Assembly (NCBI GenBank): GCA_947561395.2
Contig: OX387184.1
Coordinates: 60,013,197 to 60,077,196 of the forward strand
Length of the DNA stretch: 64,000 bases
Direction: 5' to 3'
From: Buxus sempervirens
Taxonomy: Eukaryota > Streptophyta > Magnoliopsida > Buxales > Buxaceae
The position numbers and the translations under genes are program-made. This document shows, piece by piece, positions 57,907 to 64,000 of the stretch. Numbering within the stretch: the first letter of the stretch is position 1; every line of letters begins with the position of its first letter. A model generated the notes under the pieces. It saw only the letters and a list, made by a program, of their open reading frames with translations. It did not search any database and was not told the origin of the DNA.

Positions 57907-60900
57907 CCAAAACAGCAACTCATTTCGGGGTTGGCTTTCATTTTTTCCTTTCTCCTGCTCTCTTCTCTCACCTGCACATCTCGAATCCCTTCCCTTCCAA
58001 CCCTATTAGCCTTCCATCACCTCCCCATACCACCCTAAGCCACTCTCATCTCCTCCTTCTCCTCTCCATTCTTGTTGAAACAAGAAGGACTGAAGTGCTG
58101 TGGTGGCCAAAGGAGGAGTTCCAGCTCAATCCCTTGCTACAAGGAGGTGCTAATACACCGCAAACAGGTTTTAAAACCTCAGGTAAGACTCCTCACCATC
58201 TTGTATTGAACATATATTAAAATAAGCATTTTCTGAAATTTTTTCTACCAAGTTGCCTTCACCTCTCTGCATGGGCTAATCTTCATGTCATCTTATGCAT
58301 GCATTTGCTATTTTTTTATGACATGAGATCTTGCACCGCTTAGGAGTCCACGTAGGTCTTTTTCTTCCGGCATGGAAGTTTCCTTTGTTACCTTTTTTAG
58401 TGTTAGTTAGTGTGCTGTTTTGAGAAACTATAGGAGGAGAGTGTTCCTCCCATTTTCATCCATTGTATCCCCATGATAAGCCCCCTCCTCTCTCCTTTCT
58501 TCAAGTTTTTACTTGTTTAAGGCACATGGCTCGTTTTAATACCTTATTGCTGTGGTTAAGTGATGAATATGATCCCCCACCCCCAGCCCTTCCATTGTAG
58601 TATGCTTCCTTTATGCATACTAGTGATTGGGCGTATGGCCTTGAGGTTTGGTCATTTATGTTTTGCTGTTTTTGTACAAGCATGATCCCCATCCCCCACC
58701 TTGCTGCTGTGATGTTTGGAAAAAGGAAGGAGAGGGGCAGCAAGCCCCAGGCCTTCCCAACACCCCCATGTCTTGATGAGTAATCAAGAAGAGAGGCCAA
58801 AGGAGGCCTCTCCCCAAATCTGAAACAATGTGGGCCTTCCCAAGGGCCCACAAGACTAGTAAAAGACCTTAGAAACCCCCTAGAAATACCCCGAATGGCA
58901 GAAAGCCCAAAAAAGCCCATTCCAGGGTGATCCGGCAACTCAGGCCGGATCACCTGTGGGCTGGGTGTATCCGGCCACTCAAGCCAGATAACCCATAGGC
59001 CCTGTGTATCCGGCCACCTAGGCCGGATCACCTGCAGACCTTGTGTATCCGGCCTGAGTTGCCGAATACACACAGAAATGTATTTTTTGCATATCTTGAT
59101 GTCCAGCTGAATTTCGGAATGATTTAAACCATAACCAATTGAACCAATAGGGTTTCCGGGCCACCCGGAAACCCAAGATGGGACTTGGACCGCCGGTCCA
59201 AACTTGGCATACCCGTTGGCCTTCCAACGGGGCCCACCAAGCCCGATGAACACCAAAGCATGCAACTTAAGCAAGATTAAGTGAAATTAGCAAAACTAAT
59301 CGGATGGGCCAAACCCAATGCGGCCCACTCGTACCTTGATGTGTGAATTAAGTGCATGAACTGCCTGGTTTGGCCGAGACCATGGGCTAGGGCCTGTGGG
59401 GCCCGCCAAAGCCCGCCGATCAAACCAAGTTAGGGTGCAAGCCCTAAACTTCGAAGCACTGGGCCTTCAAGCCCAAAGTCTGGATCACGGGCCCCAAGCC
59501 CAGTGACCAGCCCACTTTGGCAAAATTAAATAAGATAAACTAAACTTACTTGGCCACCATGTGGGCCCACCTAAGGGGCCCACAAACCAATCCGGCCCAC
59601 CTTCTGCATGAAAGTAACTTAATAATCAAACTTGAACCCCAATGTAAAACCAACTCATTATCCAAAACCCACAGGGCCTCCTAGGGCTAGACAGAGGCCC
59701 ACCAAGGGCACACGGGCCCACTCAAGCCCACCAAGGACATTGTGGGCCTTCCAACGGGGCCCACCCGATCAGACTCAGAAAACCCAAAATTAAGCAAAGA
59801 TAAAATCAACTAAAGGGACCCACACCACTCAGGTGGTCCCGCCAAGACCTAACAAAAATGCATGCTGGATTAGGAATCAGGTGAGAACCAAAATAGGAAA
59901 AGCTGACTCAAATCAGGGAACCCACGGGACCCGTCATCTGACAGGGTGGATTGGGGTGTCTACGGACTTCCCCAGCCCGCAACCGAGAACCAAACTCCGA
60001 ATCTCAAGCCGCAGACCAAGAGCCCTAAAATAGACAACATTAGGCACCCAGGTGTCCGCCTGCACCTCATCAGGCGGTGGCGACTCCGAATTTACCCCTT
60101 GCCGCGTTTCCCACGCGCGCACAATGGCATGTTTTAGAACTGATGTAAACTATTTTTAGCATGCATGTGCTACTTGCTGGAATATTCGTATCTCATCCAT
60201 TTCGTTTTGTTTTTGTTTTCAGATACTTGTGATGAGGTATCGATTGCTGGGGTAGAGCCTATGGATCTATACAGGGAGGAAGAATACTACTACATTCCCT
60301 AGACTAGTAGGTTTTCATTGTTGGTTTTGAGATGTTGAACTTGTAATCTTGGGTTGAATATTGATTAGTACCAGATTCTATTGGATTAATATTAATTGTG
60401 ACCAAATAAATTCCCATGCTTCTTAGTAGTTAATTTTCCGCATTCTGATGAATAAGACCCAATTGATTAACCAGCAATTATATCAGTCATGGGCTCATAC
60501 ATAAAACTCCATAAGACGTGTTATATCTTTATTGAACAACACATATCTGAGGCATTACAATTTAATATATCCCCAGTGAGTGTAAGTTTGAAGTACTTAG
60601 TCAAGTTTGACAAAAGCATTTTACTCACACTCATTGATTAAGATGTGTTACCGTACCTACTGAACTTCAACGAGGGTGCTACCAACATTTATGTTTATGA
60701 CAGTGAAGGATCATCACACCAGTGAGAATCTTGTAGAAGGTAATTTACATTAACCATAAACTGATTACGCTTACTCTATATTGCAAGTAGTGATAGTCAT
60801 ATATTTTGTAATTTCAGGACGACTGTACCTTTAAGTGGTCATTCTGTACTTCCGTGCGCTGATAATGTAGTAGAGGATTGGGAGAGACTGCTTCTTGAAA

Positions 60901-61005
60901 GTTGCACTGACTTTAATAGAGGTCTACTTGTATGTAACTTATGGCAAGATGCAATTACTGGGGAGGGCCAGATATTTAAGACCCTCGACAAGTTTAGAGA
61001 AGCAG

Positions 61006-63142
61006 TGTGCACGCGTCATAACGACGCACCGCTAAGCGCACGGGAGTGCATGCTTCTTTTCAAAGTAAATCGGGGGTTTGGAGTCGTTAATGCCTGATGG
61101 GGTGCAGGTAGACACCTGGGTGCCTATGTTTATCTATTAAGCAGTCTGCAGCTTGAGATTCTGTGTAAGGTCTCAGTTACGGTCCGGGGAAGTCCGTAGA
61201 CACCTCGATCCGCCCCGTCAGGTGACGGGTCCCACAGTTTTCCTGGTCCGAGTCAACTCAGTCTATCTCACCCAATTCCTAAGCCAAACATGCACACATT
61301 TTGTTTAATCTGGTGGGGACCACCTAAATGGTGTGGGTCCCTTTATTTAATTTTTATCTTCCTTATTTAGGTGACCTTGGTCTGATTGGGTGGGCCCCAT
61401 TGGAAGGCCCACGGATCCCTTGGTGGGCTAAGCTTAGCCCACAGGTCTCTTGTTGGGCCTCAATTTAACCCTAAAAGCCCTTTGGGGGTTTGGTGAGTTT
61501 GCTTGATTTTATTTAGGGTTTAGTGAAAGATTAGCTTAAGATTTATTCTTTGGTGGGCCTTGATGGTTTGTGGGCCACACCTGGTTAGCCTTAAGAGTTG
61601 TTATCTGGGTTAAGTTCATTTCCCAACGGGCTAGGAATGGGCTTGGGGCCCATAACCTAGGCTTGGGCTTGAAAGCCCAAGGCTTCATGGGTTAGGGTTC
61701 TAGGTACCATTCCCTCTCTCTGGTTTAAGTGGGCTTCCCTTTTAGAAGGGAGTAGGGCTCGATAGGCCCAAGCCCACAATCTCGGTCAAACCACTCCTAT
61801 TCTAGCCAGCATGCTTTGATTAGAGCTTTTGTCGGGCCTCCATGGTATGGCCCAATTACTTAAGTTACTTGTTGATTTTAGAACAAGGCTTACAAGTTGG
61901 ACTGGGTGGGCCCCATTGGAAGGCCCACGTGTGCTCAAGTTGGACCCAAGGCCCATGTTGGGTTTCTAGTTGACCCAGAAACCTTGTTAGATGGTCTAGT
62001 TCATTGGGAAATGGATTGGAAATGGGCAAGAGGGGCTGAAGCCCTAATTTTAGGGTTTGCAGTGTGTAGCCGAAATGTTATTTCGGCTACATAGAAAAAC
62101 TTATTTCGGCTACATTAAAAAAACAGCTTTGCCAGACCTAAGTTGTCGGGCAAGCACAAAAAATGCCTTTTTTGGGGTTTTTAAAAGGGGACAGGGTTTT
62201 TTGGGTTTCCAAAGCTTGTGCGGGCCCACAGTGGTTAGGGAATGGGGGGAGAGCCGTACTTGGCCACTTTTTGAGACTTTTGGAGCCATGCACTTCATTC
62301 AACAAGTGCACATGCTAAAAAAAAGGAACTTGAAACATACGATCAAAACAGAAAATTATTCGTGCATAAACAAGACTTGAGACATGTTAAAAAAGTGGGT
62401 TAAAGAGTGTGTGTTTGTACTCTCATGAAATATATACACATGGAATCAACTTAAAAAAAGGGAGAAGCCTAACATACTCCCTAAGTGTTATGCACATGTA
62501 TGTGCATGGTGTGGGTGGTGAGAGAAAGAAGGTGAGCATGCCATCCAAGATGTGTAAAATACCTAACTCTAGACAAGCATGCTTCATGGTAAAGTGAGAA
62601 CAAACTAGTAAGCATGATGTTAAACTAAACAACTCATTAAAGAAGGGATTTGGGGGGTTTAACGGGTACAAAAGATTAAAGGGGGAAAGGAGAACATGCT
62701 CTCCTTTTCAATAATACCAAGGCAAGAAAACATGAAAGCAATGCATACTTAGATGATGCTTTGTACACTATGAGTCGGTCCCTCCTCCCCATTTTGAACA
62801 TGGTTGCTCCCTCTTACCATAGGGTCATATCTTTGTAGTAGAATAAAGAGAAAAGTGAAGGAAAAGTGAAAGAAGACATACTAGGCATGAGAGAGAACAA
62901 AATATTAAAGCCACATGCTCACATTCCATTGATACTCACATATGTTGAATAAAATGTGAAGGGAAGCCATACCTTGAAGTCTAGAACTTCCTTTGAAGAG
63001 TGTTGAACCCCTTTGGAAGCACAACAGCAGCTGGACACCTCTTTTCTCCCAACAAACAGCACCTCCAAACTCTTTTCAATGTGTGAAGAGGGAGAAGAAC
63101 GAGGGAGAAGGCGGCTTGGAATGGTTTTGGTGTGCTTTGAAG
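61006..63142 (-). mobile_element. Inverted, diverged relative of the nested LTR (partial)
   Basis: The plus strand starts TGTGCACGCGTCA, the reverse complement of the end of the LTR at 60123. Collinear inverted similarity continues through several landmarks: the GGCACCCAGGTGTC block, GGACCCACACCA...GGTGGTCCC, GGGGCCC-rich stretches and the GGTTTC...GAAACC region. It breaks the MULE fragment at its left end. Its other terminus (TGTAAGCACC-like) is not seen; similarity fades, and a hAT-like end follows at 63143, so the rest is probably beyond the window. Confidence 0.7.
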
Positions 63143-64000
63143 TAGGGGTGGCAATCGGTTGAATACGGTATGGATCTACAATGATCCGAATTCGATCTGA
63201 AAAAAAGTTACCGATATCCGAATTCGATCCGATATCCGACGGATCTTTAATACCTAAATTCGAATTTGAAACTCAAAGAATATTCAAAATCTGAATTCGA
63301 TCCGAAATCCGAATTTGATTCGATATTCGACAGATCTTTAATAACTAAATCCGAATTTGAAACCGAAATCTGAATTTGATCCTGTTTGAACTTGAAACTT
63401 AAAAAAGCAATTTTAACAAATGTATTATATGAGGAATCCCTCTAGATTTTTGGACTCTATTTGTAAGAAGAGTCCATCAATTCGGGACTCATAACAAAAT
63501 AGAAATGCCTAAACACGGTTTCAAAAACGAATAGAACCAAAAACCATTCAACCAAAAATACTTGCATAATTTGTTACACATTCAACCAAAATTGCTACAT
63601 CAAACCATCGCAACAAATGCCATAATTTTCAAAAGCATTCTCTTTTACCGCATCAGTAAAAACTCCAAGACAAAGCATGAACCTCAACTATCACTCTAAT
63701 TATGGTGCAAATCATACAAATAAAGATCGGATCAAACTACAATACTCGGAACAACAAGAAGATCAAAGCATAAGCTCTCACAGAAGCTCCAAATCTTTTG
63801 CTGGAAACTCACAGAATCGTAATCATGTCACAAGAAACAACAGGGGAAAAAAATCTGAAGCCACTAGAACTCAACAAATCATAATATTTTAGCTGCAAAC
63901 AGAGGTTTTATTCTTCAAAAATGAAAATCAACCAACATTTTCAGTAGTCGAATACTCGAAGAAGAAGAACTTACAGAAATCTCTCCAACTGCTTCTTGTA
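63143..64000. mobile_element. hAT-like element end with subterminal repeats, running off the window
   Basis: It starts TAGGGGTGGCAATCGG, the common end of a plant hAT/MITE group. The next 270 bp hold about ten copies of ATCCGAATTCGATCCGA-like motifs in tandem. The remainder shows no transposase motif; an open frame at 63677-63892 has no recognisable domain. The other end is outside the window. Confidence 0.6.

Larger units (their letters stand above)
57148..60123 (+). mobile_element. GC-richer Ty3/gypsy-type solo LTR (Ogre/Tat-like), nested
   Basis: A 2976-bp TG...CA unit starting TGTAAGCACCTCATTTTTGTG and ending CCACGCGCGCACA, with flanks gtggc (57143-57147) and atggc (60124-60128). A TATA box (CTATAAAAG, 57898-57906) and a splice-donor-like CAG/GTAAGA at 58181-58186 mark a likely transcription start and leader exon. 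Many palindromes of the TATCCGG...CCGGATA type and GGGCCCA-rich stretches fill it. No coding region. The Ogre/Tat assignment is inferred from LTR length, layout and the GGTGGCGACTCC block near the end. Confidence 0.75.
54785..60559. mobile_element. Gypsy-type solo LTR containing two further LTR insertions
   Basis: It starts TGTAAAACCCCAGATT and ends CTGAGGCATTACA, with flanks attca (54780-54784) and attta (60560-60564). About 2.8 kb of its own sequence remains once the nested 57148-60123 LTR is discounted; a 323-bp TRIM LTR is also nested. No internal coding region. It interrupts the MULE fragment. Terminal style suggests a chromovirus of the Del/Tekay kind. Confidence 0.75.
54625..61005 (+). 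pseudogene. Mutator-like (MULE) transposase N-terminal fragment, split by a solo LTR
   Basis: Three pieces of one plant MULE transposase. From the ATG at 54625 the frame gives CHFGGHVIIKEDGSVGYRGG, then TEVIEAICGLF, to 54784. The gypsy solo LTR follows, and coding resumes at about 60565 with SLKYLVKFDKSILLT and FNEGATNIYVYDSEG. An apparent 78-bp GT-AG intron (60740-60817) precedes GHSVLPCADNVVEDWERLLL and GQIFKTLDKFREAV, ending at 61005 where another LTR is inserted. These match the N-terminal ubiquitin-like/MuDR part of plant MULE proteins by motif. The catalytic MULE domain is absent, and there are stops and at least one frame change, so it is dead. Confidence 0.75.

Noticed and set aside
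58501-59274. 257-aa open frame on the minus strand
   Set aside because: Lies in the GC-rich LTR; its repeated PDTQGL-type sequence comes from the TATCCGG palindromes, not from a protein family.

Overview
This is a plant nuclear window, almost certainly an angiosperm. It has AT-rich intergenic DNA, GT-AG introns from about 70 bp to over 11 kb, two plant housekeeping genes, and a dense layer of plant-type mobile elements. I cannot name the species. Two host genes are well supported, both on the minus strand. (1) The first three coding exons of a CHIP-type TPR/U-box E3 ubiquitin ligase lie at 17361-18008; the rest of the gene must lie left of base 1, past an intron of at least 17.3 kb, or is lost. 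(2) A complete ten-exon zeta-class glutathione S-transferase (GSTZ, maleylacetoacetate isomerase) runs from ATG 52699 to stop 23095. It encodes 248 aa spread over 29.6 kb because its introns are packed with transposons.

Layout. 1-4700: L1 LINE fragments on the minus strand, including a 5'-truncated copy with target-site duplications (1630-4177) and a 21-bp L1-tail insertion (4670-4690). 5322-15131: an old hAT DNA transposon whose BED zinc-finger exon is split by a second, young-looking hAT (6725-11419). The young one has an exact 8-bp duplication (ATCACAAC), terminal inverted repeats, clustered subterminal GTATC(G/C) motifs and a four-exon transposase gene of 1061 aa with no visible break. 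15132-17360: a hAT-like terminus and an LTR-retrotransposon remnant. 17361-18100: start of CHIP and its TATA box. 18100-23094: gene-free AT-rich DNA with a 226-bp Helitron-like element.

23095-52699: GSTZ. Intron 9 holds L1, copia and RTE remnants; intron 8 holds RTE, Helitron and L1 pieces; intron 7 holds an RTE tail and a MITE. Intron 5 holds a nearly full-length L1 (33955-44114) split by two solo LTRs, one of which carries an array of hairpin-forming tandem repeats. Intron 3 holds L1 and RTE tails. 52700-64000: a gene-free nest. A Mutator-like (MULE) transposase fragment is split by a gypsy-type solo LTR, which itself contains a Cassandra-type TRIM solo LTR with 5S-rRNA-like sequence and a second, GC-richer solo LTR. 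An inverted relative of that last LTR ends the MULE fragment and is itself interrupted by a hAT-like element running to the window edge.

The host genes look functional despite the insertions, since all junctions are intronic and the GSTZ frame adds up exactly across ten exons. The most distinctive signal is the nested pair of related hAT elements, whose transposases share a long acidic and Tyr/Gly/Ser/Gln-rich low-complexity C-terminal tail not expected of a classical hAT transposase. All family calls are from reading motifs; no database search was run.
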